From: Ectobius pallidus
Taxonomy: Eukaryota > Arthropoda > Insecta > Blattodea > Ectobiidae
Length of the DNA: 64,000 nt
Reading direction: 5' to 3'
Assembly (NCBI GenBank): GCA_964059195.1
Contig: CAXKWD010000006.1
Span: 2,224,530-2,288,529, forward strand
This document shows positions 44,869-55,987 of the stretch, one piece after another (position 1 is the stretch's first letter; each line of letters starts with the position of its first letter). Both the position numbers and the translations under genes were made by a program. The notes under the pieces were generated by a model, which ran no database searches, was not told where the DNA came from, and worked only from the letters and a program-made list of their open reading frames with translations.

Positions 44869-46017
44869 TTACAGACTTTTCATTAAAATACTATAAAAAG
44901 AAAGATTAATTGTATAATTAAAGGGTAAATATCTTAATTGTTTGTGCTATTTTTCGAGTGCCGTTATAAGGAATAGTAACTTGTTTATTTTCTTTTAAAA
45001 ACCTAGAATAACTGTGTCAAAATAATAATACAGTTTTCGATATTAATATTAGTGTTTTATTAAGGCGGCTAAAATATTTTGTTTAAAACCTAATACGGTC
45101 TATTCCACGAAAATAAAACGCTAAAGTACCTTCTAGAAAAGCCTAAAAATCTGGGCCCTATATTACCATAAAATATTCGCTAAATTGGACTTTACTCCGG
45201 CATCAGTCAACCGATTTGATCCATAATCATCAGACTTCGTTCCATGGGCGTTATAAATGAGTAAACCAAGTTTTATGAAATTCCGATGAAACGTATTTGC
45301 GTTACCGCGCTTACAGGCACACGGACAGACAGCCATATTTTCCCGTCTACTACACAATCTCATAAAGTACCGGCACCGTTCTGGCACTTAATAATCATAT
45401 AATATCATTACATAATCTTATTGCTTCATACATTATAAATTACGAGGTTAGGTTTCAGCAGTAAATTCAATATTTGAAGGGGGCCCGGGAAAATTTATCC
45501 CTGGGGCCTTGCTTTCTCTCCACGGCCCTGACTTTGACACCTTTAACGAAAATGAAATTATTTCTGAACTGGCGTGCCCGTCAAATTGCCCCTAGCAAAT
45601 ATGTGACATTCAAAACGAAAGAAAAAAATATTTACTGCTACAACACAAACTGCTATGGTGGTTACAACAATCCTGGATTAAATTAACTATGAAAATTTGA
45701 CGGAGATTCTCAAATAAAAACAATTTTCTGTTGTCTGAAAGTAACGATATGTACATGCAAAAGCTTCTCTCTAACTCCCATGAAACATTGCCTAAAAATG
45801 AAGAAAATAACCTAAAGTATGCAATGTAATCCTTTAGTGGACAAATCATTCATATCGATGAGACAAAGCCAAGTATGCAAAAGTTTTGAGTACATGGGGC
45901 ATACAATAGTTTTTAGTAAAAGTTCTATAATTTTACTACTAATGAGCTGAGTATTTCCCTTATTTTCATTAATCCTGCATAAAAAAAGCAAATAAATATC
46001 GTCTTGTGCCAAGTATG
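44869..46017. other. intron sequence with repeat fragments
   Basis: Holds a dispersed repeat at about 45,160-45,395 (tcagtcaaccgattt, 'cgttataaatgagtaaacca', 'gacagacagcc', 'acaatctcataaagtacc') related to 50,158-50,380, and a second copy (45,817-46,012) of the repeat at 43,235-43,430. Text at 45,559-45,597 matches 27,148-27,186 ('ttctgaactggc.tgcccttcaaattg'). No gene. Confidence 0.6.
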
Positions 46018-46190
46018 CAAAAGGAGGAGGTATAAATACCAGTGGTTTGAGAGATTGCCAGCAGTTTGCAGCCGACCACCTAGCTGTAAGTAATCAGCTC
46101 TGAAGATGCCAGACGTAGTTTGTGGTAAAACGTCAGCAATATCAACGGACAGACCACAGCCATACAGTCCGGGAAGGGAAATATCATAAA
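46018..46190 (+). repeat. second copy of the Penelope-like 3' end
   Basis: 'aggaggtataaataccagtg' to 'acagaccacagccatacag' matches 44,148-44,290 closely. The hammerhead-like GAAA is TAAA here (about 46,126). It directly follows a copy of the 195-bp repeat, whereas at 44 kb it follows GIY-YIG code. Confidence 0.8.
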
Positions 46191-46668
46191 ACCAAAATAT
46201 TCATGATTCTTTTTTGTGAAAAATAAAGTCGACCATTTAGTGCACATACTGCATAATTGTGCTCTTTTACAGAATTTATAACTTAAATACGTTAAATTAC
46301 AAACATGACCGACATATGGCCAACACCATGAAAATAACCAAAATATGACTTTATATGCAAGATAAAAACTGTTCGATTTAGGATAACAATTGTGGATTCA
46401 TGTTTAATTTGTGTTTGCGGCGAGAGTGGAGGTTAGGATGAAAATATGACATGTCATAAACATCAGAACCCTAGTGATGAGCTAGGACCTTTAGTCCTAT
46501 GTTCTTTTTTAGTATAAAAACTATATCCTTGCAAAATTCAGCTCAATCAATCAGTTTAATAGTTTTTGCAACAAATCAGAATAGACAGGAACCACTACAT
46601 TTTTGTACAAGTATATTAATATGATTATAGATTTATGTTTAACAAATTCCTGTGTATGTATGTTACAG

Positions 46669-46805
46669 ATTTTATCCGGATGAGGACAGGTTAATTGCTT
46701 ATCACTATTCACTGAATACTGATAAGGCTAGTTTCTCTACATTATCCCAGCTCTTAAAACGACCTAGAGAAAACATCAGGTACAGATACCTAAGGATAAA
46801 GGACC
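46669..46805 (+). CDS. TTF1/REB1-like Myb-domain protein, fourth coding exon
   Basis: Acceptor TATGTTACAG, donor GACC/GTAAGT at 46,806. The first base completes the Arg codon split by the GC-AG intron. Encodes FYPDEDRLIAYHYSLNTDKA then FSTLSQLLKRPRENIRYRYL and RIKD. With the preceding KGR this is a canonical Myb repeat opening (KGRF.P.ED) ending R.NI..RY..I. It ends in phase 1, so at least one more exon is needed. Codon-level continuity across four exons with long introns argues for a functional host gene. Confidence 0.75.
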
Positions 46806-46903
46806 GTAAGTGGAATGTTTATATATAGTATATAGCAAAAGTTTCAACTCTCAAGGCAGTAGCTAAACCAAGAATTTTGGTTGCCATTATTGTTATACAT
46901 GGA

Positions 46904-47034
46904 ACGATGGTGGATCGAAAAGTAACGCACAGTGATTTTTTTCTGCATTGGTATTGTGGCTGGGATGTTGAATTTTCACAAAGATGGAGTTTGAAACTTC
47001 TGCTACGGATGCTATTTTGTTCACAGATAGGCTA
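46904..47034 (+). mobile_element. left end of a split mariner (relic 3)
   Basis: acgatggtggatcgaaaagt then aacgcacagtgattttt matches, inverted, the right terminus at 55,459-55,484. The normal continuation into transposase code appears only at 53,847. The 6.8 kb between is bounded by an inverted repeat (47,031-47,125 and 53,757-53,846). Confidence 0.55.
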
Positions 47035-47125
47035 TATAGAGATAGATCGGCAATGGTGTATGCTGTAGTATTGGCGGCAGTGATGCCACGTTGAACGGCT
47101 GTTATACTAAGGTAATATGGCGGTC
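47031..47125 (+). repeat. inverted dispersed repeat, partner at 53,757-53,846
   Basis: tatagagatagatcggcaat then 'ggtgtatgctgta.tattgg' and 'cggcagtga.gccacgttga' match the minus strand of 53,757-53,846. Both copies also contain 'taatatggcggtccgcgcat', but in opposite relative orientation, so a small inversion occurred in one copy. Either ends of one large TE, or two copies of a short repeat. Confidence 0.65.
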
Positions 47126-47635
47126 CGCGCATCATCGTCAGACATTTGTTATGCAAGATACTTACAAATACAATTTCAAATATGCTTTGATGGCCTGAAA
47201 ACGAATTAAATCAGAATAAAAAACAGTAGATGTAATATTTTACAGTCCAGTAATAGCCTATGAAAATAGTATGAGTTATTATTGCACTCTCTTTCCTTTC
47301 CTCTTTCTAATTACAGTGGTCCTAATTATAATGAAAATAAATATTTTAAAATATTGCACAAACTTTCTCGCATATAGGCCACGTGTTAAAAGCTAGCACA
47401 GAAAAAGTTAATTGAAGAGGCAATTACATTTTTAATACATTTTATAACACTAATATGTATCTAGAACAGAAGGTATCAGGGCCGATATTTATGTGGAATA
47501 TTTTTATCGTGAAATAATAATAATAATAAAATCAGGTAAACTAACATAACAAAGTGCCCGAATGCTATTTTTAAATCAGTGATAATTGCAATTATCATAG
47601 GCCCAGGCAGAACAGAAATAATTTTTTTTTTATAG

Positions 47636-47811
47636 ATCTCCGAGTTGGAACTCCAAAAACAAAATGCGCTGGCAATAATATTAATGATGCAATAGGCCTA
47701 CGATTCGCTGACATGTTTGTTTCAAGTTTAAAGCAGCGGGAAAATAACATATTGCGACCCACCCGAGCCCCCCACCACTACGAGAAAACTAGCGGCGGCA
47801 TTAGAACTTGA
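47636..47811 (+). CDS. possible fifth exon of the TTF1/REB1-like gene
   Basis: A strong acceptor, 'attttttttttatag', precedes 47,636. In the phase required by exon 4 it stays open for 58 codons (HLRVGTPKTKCAGNNINDAI, FADMFVSSLKQREN…) to a TGA at 47,809. No domain homology is recognised, and the codons include a TAGGCCTA octamer common in noncoding DNA here. It could be the true last exon or chance. Confidence 0.3.
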
Positions 47812-50596
47812 GACGATTGCTACTTGGCAATTAAATTACTCAGCCTCAATCATAATAATGAACGAAATAAGTTTATTATATAAAATTATTAATCAGAATA
47901 ATGAGATAAATATTAATCAATTAAGACATCACATTACCAATAACATTATAGAAATAAGTAAAATTAAACTAAAATTATTTGAACAGGTTACAGCAAAAAT
48001 GAAATACGAATATAATATTTTCAATATTATATTCAGGCTGGACTTGTGTAGATATTGAAACGAGACGGATTTCCCGGAACGTAAGAATGGACTTCTGAAC
48101 TGAACTAAAGAACCTCAATTGGGTATAGCAGACAGCTATTCATAACGAAACTCACTGCTATTGAACTAAAAACGCAAAGAAAGGAGAGCTTACTGACTCT
48201 ATTGAAAGTTAAAGGCTTAGTAAGTGGGAAGTTTTATACTCAATGGCGTTTCGTGGGATCCGTAATCGTTTCTCCGTACTGAACGCGTGGCCAGGCTTCT
48301 CCAGCCACGTGTACTAGCATCTATGCTTGGTGAGAACAGTAACCAATGAAATAAGGGTTTGTGTCCGAAGACTCGGAAAAACAATGTAACTCCATGTAAA
48401 AATAAGTATAAGTGGCTAAAAAGCAATACGAGGCGTATCGGACTTTGAACGATGGTAGGTGGGTACACGCAGTAACTGGTATCGACACTCTCTCGTCTAC
48501 GCTCTGGGTGAGCGGGACGATCTCACAGCATCCAGCTTCCGACTTAGTAGGAGTCGGGAAGCTATTAATATTCTTCGATCAGTAAATGATTTAAGTATCA
48601 TTTACTGTAGTATTATTTAAATCTACACTACGAATATATTCAGGTTTGAGGTACGGCTTAATTATAGCTGAGTACCAACTTAAATTCAGTGTGTATCAAA
48701 CTGTAAGTACCAGTGAATCAACGACTTTACAAGGTATTCTAGTGAATACACGAAATTAGGGAGAAAGACACCTTAATAACGAGACCCACTCATCTGAAGT
48801 CAAAGTTCACGAACGACGAGTATTTTGCAAAAGCCTATTAACTGTTTTTACAACTAAAGTAAAATAAACAACACTCTTACCAGTTAACCAGTGAGTTTTG
48901 ATTGCATCAGAGTATAAAGTAGACTGTTTCTAAGAACCATAATTACCCAGATTTGCCCCCTTGATACTGAAGATAATCTCTGCTTCGACTGTAGCGAAAC
49001 CGTGGCTGTAATTTGTTTCGTACCCTAAATTGACAGGGGCGAACCGTTACAAACTACTAGGAGAGTAGCGACGGTGGCGACATCTAGTAAGGAAATGTTG
49101 AAAGAGAAAAATAATTTATTTTTCCTTTATTCACTTCTTCTCTACCTTACCCGTCTCTTTCTTCTCTTCCTCTCACCTCCTCTTCACCCTACCTACCTAT
49201 TCGAGACCTATTCCTAACAGTAAATTTTGGGTCGAACGGGGATCGAACGCATGACCCTTATCATCGTAGCCAAGAGACTTATCCGTTACGCCAAGAAGGA
49301 CAGTTGAGTACTGAAGGAAGTTCCGGTATATTTTAGTTATCTAATTTAGTTGGCGCTAGCGAGTGTTAACGCAAGGATCGAGTTTTCTAATTTTGAGATG
49401 GTTTGTTTGTTATGAAAAGAGTAGTGTTGGTGCAAGGGATTTTTTCTGCATCAATTAACACGGCGTTTTTTAAAATTGGGGTGAATTTTTTTTCTTTCAA
49501 ATCGGTGTTTAAAGATCGTGAAATATGATGTTTGGTACAAGGGTATTGTTTTAATATAATTCGTGAAATTTTATTTTGTTTTTATAATCGTTTTTAAAAA
49601 TTGTGAAATATTATGTATGGTGCAAGGCAATCATTAGAGTAAGCTGCGGCTTAACACAGGAAGCTGCATTACCGGCGCTTAGTAGCGGCCGGCAAGAGCA
49701 ATAACGGGGTAGATGCGCGCGGGACGATGCGCGGTAGGCGGAGGGGAAGCCTGCCTGGCGGATAAGGCGACCGGGCCGATGGAAAGGGGAGCCGGGTGGG
49801 TCGCAAAATGTTAACTTGCCAAAGCAGCCGAGTTATGAATGAATAAAAAGCCAATCTGAAATCTGTCAGGAATTACATTATTTATAATGCTGCACAGGAA
49901 CGAATAAGAAAAGAAATAGAATATAATATAGAAATCGGTATCTGTAGAATGCACAATAGCCTATAATATCAGTACCCAACGGCTAATTGTGTTTTAAATA
50001 TTTTATTTACACTTTTGTTTATAATGACATCATTATCAAGAAATGAATTAATCAAGGCGAGCTAGCAAAATAAAATCACGATTGTCAATTTGTTACGTTA
50101 TTTTTTAATATTATATTGTGGGCCATGCAATAAATAATATTGTAGCGCTTTATATCCATTACAAAATTAATATTGATATACTCGTTATTATTTCGGTACC
50201 AGTCAACCGATTAGGTCCGATATCAATAGGCTTCTTCCCATGGACGTTATAAATGTCTATACCAAGTTCTATGAAAATGCGATAAAACGTATTTGAGTAT
50301 CGCGCGTACAGAAGACGGACGGACGGAAAGACATTTTCCCGTCCCCACACACAATCTCATAAAGCACTTAATAACAATAATAATAATAATAAATCTCAAT
50401 GGCGGAGGATATATATTTTGAGTGAGTATAGACATCAGTCAATATTTTTCTTTGTCAAAGTAAATCATGCATTTGAAAAAATCTATTACCTTCCCATAAC
50501 GAAAGAACCCTATTTGAATTAAGAATATACACAAGAAAGATTAAATATTTTGAGAATCTTAATATTCGACAGTAAATATCTCTAAACCAGGTAGCT
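47812..50596. other. intergenic stretch with tRNA-like unit, repeats and a GC-rich patch
   Basis: 49,230-49,300 (minus) is tRNA-like: A-box tggcgtaacgg and B-box gttcgatccccg, probably a SINE head. 48,440-49,080 ends 'ggggcgaaccgttaca' and may be a solo LTR, but no start is identifiable. 49,430-49,640 has two or three diverged ~100-bp units ('aaatcgtgaaatatgatgt..ggtacaagg'). 49,680-49,805 is unusually GC-rich. 50,158-50,380 is a dispersed repeat related to 45,160-45,395. No gene supported. Confidence 0.5.
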
Positions 50597-52603
50597 ACGA
50601 ATAAATAAATAATAAATAAATAAATAAGCCCGTCACAATCCCTTATAGGGCAAGGGCCTCCTACCATGGTAGGGCTGGCTCTGTTTTACTCTCCCAAGGT
50701 GAGCTATTTCCTTGGAGAGTTGGGTTTTTGCCTCCTGGTGGGTTAAGACCTATATATTAACAACACTTTCCTAGGACACTGTTTTCCTAATGAATTAAAT
50801 GCTCTATCATTTGTTTTCAGTTCACTTTTTCTATGACCTATCCTGAACATCTCGTTTCTGCCTGAACTCTTCTTCCTTTCCTAGATCACTGTTTTCCTAA
50901 TGATTTAAATGTTTTATCACTTGTTTCCAGTTCACTCTTTCTTTGGCCTGTCTTGTCCATCTCATTCCTAACTCCTCCCTGAATTCGTCCTCCCATCTGC
51001 GTCGAGGTCTGCCTCTGCTTCTTTTACCCTTCCTCTGGTCCCAAACAGTTGTTGCATACGCCCATCTTTCTTGATTCATTCTGATGACGTGACCTCCCCA
51101 ATTCCATTTGGTTTTTCTTACAACAATCGCTGCGTTTTCCAGTCCACTTCTTTTTCTTAACTCCTCATTTCTTATCCTGTCCCTTAGATTTATTCCCAAC
51201 AGTTTTCTTTCCATCTTTCTCTGACAAATCTCCATCATGTTAACTTGTTCCTTTCGTAATGCCCATGTCTGGCAGCCATATAGTAGAACTGGTATGACAC
51301 ACATTTTTAGCACTTCCAATCTCTTCTTGATATTTATGTGCCAGTCTAGGAGGATAAACTTTAAGCTCCAGAACTTTCCCCATGCGAGCCTAATTCTCCT
51401 GTTGATTTCTGCATTTCCGTTATTTGACATGTTGATTGATTGACCCAGGTAAGTATATTCTGTACAATACTCTATTGCCTTTCCTTCTACAAATACCGGT
51501 ATTTCTATATGGTTTGTCATTATTTTAGTTTTTGAAGGATTCATTTCTAGCCCTACTTTCTTGCTTCCATTGTTTAGATCTGTTATCATCTTTTGCAGTT
51601 CCCTTTGAGACTTTGCGAATAATGCAATATCGTCCTCAAACCTAAGATTAGTAAGTTTTCTCCCATTTATGTCTATGCCGTATCCTTTCCTGTTCCATCC
51701 TGTATATCTGAATATCTCTTCCAAGACGTTTGTAAACAACTTTGGTGAAATTGGGTCTCCCTGCTTCACCCCTCGTTTTATCTCAAATGATTCTCCTTCT
51801 ATTTCCGTTGTTACTTTTGCTTTGCTGTTTGCATATATTTGTCCTAGTAGTCTTATATATTTCGGATGGATCCCTATAGATTTCATTGCTTCCAGTACTT
51901 TATTATGCTCTACTGTGTCGAAAGCTTTTCTGTAGTCGATGAGTGCTATATAAAGATGTTGGTTATACTCTGACATTTTCTCTATTACCTGATTGATTGT
52001 GTGTAAATGATCTATAGTGCTGTAGTGAGTGCGGAAGCCTGCCTGCTCTGGCGGTTGGTTTTCATCCATTATTTTGGTGAGTCTATTTGTCAGCAGTTTC
52101 GTAAACACTTTATAAAGGTTGGCCATAAGACTTATGGGTCTGTAATTGTTCAGGTCTTCTCTGTTTCCATTTTTGTGGATAAGGATTATGTTGCTTGTGT
52201 GCCATGGCTCTGGTATGATCTCTGTTTCAATGATGGTGTTCATGAGGTGTGTGATTTGCTCTATTAATTCTTCACCTCCCCATTGTAAGTATTCGTTGGT
52301 AATGCCGTCTTCACCGGCTGCTTTATTACTTTTTAGGTGTTTTACTATGATTCTTACTTCATCTTTTAGGATTGGTGGGATAGTTTCCTCCTCATCCGTT
52401 TTCTTGAGATGCTTTTCTTCAATTTTGGCTTTGCTGTCATATAATTCCTTATAGAAATGTGTGGCTGCTTTAACTATGTCTTCTCTATCTCTCTTTATCT
52501 TTCCTTCAGTATCTTTAGCCTCTATCAACCAGAGCTTTTCCTTGCTTAGCTCTTTCCTTATTTTCTTTATTGATTTCGATTCCTCTAGTATGTTAATTGT
52601 AGC
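50597..52603 (-). pseudogene. LINE C: 5'-truncated RTE-like LINE with intact RT frame
   Basis: A 543-codon minus-strand frame (52,528-50,897), open without ATG back to about 52,603. Order: KAAGEDGITNEYLQWGGEEL; HKNGNREDLNNYRPISLMAN (RT motif 2); QAGFRTHYSTIDHL; ALIDYRKAFDTVEH (catalytic Asp); GVKQGDPISPKLF; LRFEDDIALFA (FxDD with Glu where Ala is usual); then thumb and PVLLYGCQTWALRK, ending with basic KRSRGRPRRRWEDEF. The layout is that of RTE-type LINE RT plus C-terminal tail. The endonuclease is missing by 5' truncation, so it cannot be autonomous. A 3' UTR and (TTTA)-type tail reach 50,597. Reading frame otherwise clean, indicating recent insertion. Confidence 0.85.
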
Positions 52604-52810
52604 TAGCTAATTGTAGGTAGCTACGGGTACTGTAAAATCGTCTGACAAGACCAAGATCGCCAAATTTTCTTATAAGCTAGTAGAGAAACTTGTATTTTAC
52701 CGGTATATTTTCTTCTATATTTTATATCCAGTGGTGATAGAATTAGGTGGTCATATTTATATGACTGTAGTTGCTACTGAAATCAATATTATTCCACAAA
52801 GTCAAATTTT

Positions 52811-53371
52811 ATGCAATAAAAAATCTTATTTTTAGCATGTCATTGAAACCAGAACTTAAGAATAATAGTAATAGAGCATGCCTTTCAACGTGGTTTCAGT
52901 AAATTTCATCGGTGGATGCAAAATTTCCAATAGAAAATTGTGAAAATAGACTTTAATCTAAGTTCTCGTAACAGTTTCTTATTGAATTACGGGTAGTTTA
53001 ATGGGTGTGTTATAGTGAGCCAAGATGGCAGCTGAGCGCTAGGCTAGGCTTCACCGCCGAGACCCTGATTGCCGGGCTGTGATTTTGTTCTCATGTGTAG
53101 CTCACAGCCCGGCAATCTGGGTCACGGCGGTGAAGCCTAGCCTTGCGCTATGCCGCCATCTTGCCTCACCTGAAGACACTCATTGAACTACACGTAATTC
53201 AATGGGAAGCTATCACGAGAACTTAGATTAAAGTCTATTTTCACAATTTTCTATTGGAAATTTTGTATCCACTAGTGAACACACTGAAACCACATTGAAA
53301 AAGCACGTCCTCTTGCTATTTTTCTCAAGTATTGGTTCCTATTACTTGCTAAAAATGAGGTTTTTTATGTG
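52811..53371. mobile_element. 560-bp hairpin MITE
   Basis: Arms 52,811-53,082 and 53,102-53,371 are inverted copies around a 19-bp loop. Core stems gccgggctgtga and tcacagcccggc; further out 'gactttaatctaagttctcg' and its inverse. The outer part shows more mismatches than the centre. No coding capacity. Transcription would give a miRNA/siRNA-like hairpin. Confidence 0.85.
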
Positions 53372-53846
53372 AAACTTCTTTAGCCGCGGTAGGATTAAAT
53401 CGAGAGCTTGCGTTACGGACAAAATCGTCACGAAATTAGTTTGGTTTGACGGAACGGACTGCACAGAAAACAATCAACTCAATAATTAGGCTTATCCAAA
53501 ATATAAAAAAATCGAAAATTCCAAACTTTAAAAAATAAAAGAATTCAAATTAAAAAATCGAAAAACCAAAATTTATGTCTAAAAATCCGAAATTAAAATA
53601 AAAAGAAATTTAAAATATAAAATTATAAAATCCAAAATTAAAATTTTAGACAAAGTATTCATAGTACTCCTCAGTCCAATTACATTATTAGCTAAAATGC
53701 TAAAATTCACATCGCCATAACGCTCTTGTGGCTTGTACTCGATCAGCTGCTACAGTGTAGTAATATGGCGGTCCGCGCATCAACGTGGCTTCACTGCCGC
53801 CAATAGTACAGCATACACCATTGCCGATCTATCTCTATATATCTGT

Positions 53847-55486
53847 GGTGTAGCTCTAGCGAGAGAAGCGTGAACTATGCAACAAAAATGTTAACTTACT
53901 ATCGTCCACTTGTAAAGAGCGAGGTGTAGTGCGATTTTTATTGGCTAAAGGGCATAACCCGAGTGAAATTCACAGGGACTTACGTTGCGTGTATGGGGCC
54001 GACTGTATGGGCCGTAGGAATGTCTCCATATGGTGTGCATTCGGTATAAGTGCACTTCAGCTAAGTACGATTTATATGCAAACCAAATGTTTTATGGATA
54101 TGAAACACCACTGAAATTGTTCAGGATTTTTTACAGAATTTTTTCACACTTCACACGCCTTTGTATCTGTCACGAAAGTCTCAAAAAAAGTTTTTAAAAT
54201 CGTGATTTTCCCCATATAAAGTCTTAGTAATATCTACCACGGCCATTTGCTGATTAAACCAAAATCTGACTTGAGAGCAATACCAACGTGACAGCTAGTA
54301 ACACACTTTAGTTACACAAATTAGAATATAGGCCTAAGCTTTTGTTTTGTATAATTTTCGGTAGGGATAAACAATAAGAACTTCCACAATCATCAGTTAT
54401 GTTTAAAATAATTAGGCATAAGCGCATATGACGGTAAATTGCAGCATATGTTGTTATTAGAATGTAAGCTTTTGTTTTTTTATAACTTTCGGTCAGGATA
54501 AAAGTAGGAACTTTACAATAATCAGTAATGTTTAAAATAGTTAGGCCGAAGAGTGTACGATGTTAAATTGCCGAATATATCGTTTTAAGGCTGCAGAAAT
54601 TATAAATGTTAGTATTAATGCGGGAGAAAAAGCTTTTGCATGTGGTATCTGTAAGAAGTCTTTCACCGCACAATTACTTTCCTTTTGATTTATCATTATG
54701 CTCATATGAGTTTCAACGCATCCCCCTCTATTGAATGTTAATTTCCACATAAGTGAGGTAAAAGTAATACAACATTAATATGGAAAAACCCTGAGTATGT
54801 GTACGAAAAAAAAAGGAAATCCGAACTGAATACAACTCCACGAAACAAGTTTCAGAGATTTATTTGGAGGGTTGGCAAAGGTCGTATCATCTGGGCCCTT
54901 ACAGAAGGCATCATGGCTGGCAAAATGTTTTTTTACGACAAAATTCATGCAGTTATTTCTCTTTATTTTCATTTACAAAGCATTTAGCCTATAAAGCCAT
55001 GTTACATGTGAAAAAATTCTGTGAAAATTCCTGAACGATTTGAGTGGTTTTTCAGATCCATAAAAAATTTGGTTTTCATATAAATCGTGAACTTAGCTAA
55101 AGTGCACTTATACCGTACATTCTTCGAAGATGGCCGTGATAACCTTTGTGATTCACCACGTTCCAGACAGCTGACAATAGCTGCAACCACGCAGAATATC
55201 ACAGCCATTAAGGCACTGTCGGACTTTCATTTGTTTGGTCTCATTAAAAAAATTCTGGCCAGTAAACGCTTTGCATTACATGCAGAAGTGAAAACAGCGG
55301 TCCGCAGATGGCTATATCCAACCGAACGGACATCTATGAACAGGCTATTTTTAAACTGGTATCATGATGGCAGAAATGTGTTGAGAAACTTGGCGACTGT
55401 ATAGAAAAGTTGACTAAAAGATGTCCATATTGCATTCTTTGTAAAAAGAAAAATTATTGTGCGTTACTTTTCGATCCACCCTCATA
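53847..55486 (+). pseudogene. right part of split mariner (relic 3), itself invaded
   Basis: N-terminal code VRFLLAKGHNPSEIHRDLRC (about 53,929) and RRNVSIWCAF run to 54,041. Code resumes after a TIR element at 55,122 with FEDGRDNLCDSPRSRQLTIA, then jumps by internal deletion to LSDFHLFGLIKKILASKRFA (about 55,224) and a stop at 55,402. The right TIR is 55,459-55,484 with TA at 55,485-55,486. Joining 54,041 and 55,122 gives NVSIWCAF-FEDGRDN in frame. The catalytic core is deleted. Confidence 0.8.
54042..55117. mobile_element. 1.08-kb TIR element inserted in mariner relic 3
   Basis: Starts CGGTATAAGTGCACTT and ends AAGTGCACTTATACCG plus TA. Inverted similarity continues about 100 bp inward ('tttatggat.tgaaa.accact', 'cagaattttttcaca'). 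CATT flanks both sides (54,038-54,041; 55,118-55,121), a possible 4-bp duplication. The interior has no recognised gene. Confidence 0.7.
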
Positions 55487-55572
55487 TAACATTACAGCCT
55501 TTTGAGAATTATGAACTATCCCCTCCCCTGTTTGTTTCTTTACATATAAGATACTATAGTGTATATCCCTTT
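55487..55572. other. short gap
   Basis: AT-rich, nothing recognised. Confidence 0.3.
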
Positions 55573-55725
55573 CAGTCGGCCATGGTGGTATAGAGGTAGC
55601 GTGTCCATATCTAAAGCCCTCTGTCTTTCCATGGAAAATAAGTGTAATAAAATTAGTCTAGGTACTGAAACCTCCAATTGGAGTCCCTATGGTCATTGCA
55701 GGTGTTACAGGAAAATCAGATAAGG
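55573..55725 (+). mobile_element. internally deleted SINE, same family as 3,234-3,638
   Basis: 'gtcggccatggtggtataga', 'ggtagcgtgtccatatcta', then a jump to 'ttccatggaaaataagtgt' and 'tactgaaacctccaattgga' matches both ends of the SINE at 3,234-3,638 with the B-box region missing. Target duplications are not clear. Confidence 0.7.
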
Positions 55726-55987
55726 TATTCCTTTTAAATAATATGCCAAAATAAGTAAATATAAAAGTCATGCTAACTTAACTATAAAAAATGACTGAAA
55801 ACTGTATTAGGGGTACTGTATTTTTTTGTAACATAGATACTGGTAAGCGCAAAATTTTATAAAATAGAGAGTTTTTGCCGAGCTTACATTGAGTTACCGT
55901 AAACGCTCAAGTCACGTGATTTGTGATCTGTGTATTCGCTATATCTGATAATCTTAAAGATTAGCATGAACCTTTACGGTAGTAGAC
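55726..55987. other. upstream DNA of the SANT-like gene
   Basis: AT-rich. A CACGTG-like site (caagtcacgtgatttgtgat, about 55,908) lies 80 bp before the first ATG. No TATA box is convincing. Confidence 0.35.

Noticed and set aside
48440..49080. Solo LTR of a retrovirus-like element
   Set aside because: A possible 'ccgttaca' terminus exists, but no matching start, target duplication, primer site or gag/pol code could be identified.
49230..49300. Functional tRNA gene
   Set aside because: A and B boxes are present, but the acceptor ends do not pair and no proper anticodon arm forms; best read as a SINE head. The same holds for 58,157-58,240 and 29,150-29,190.
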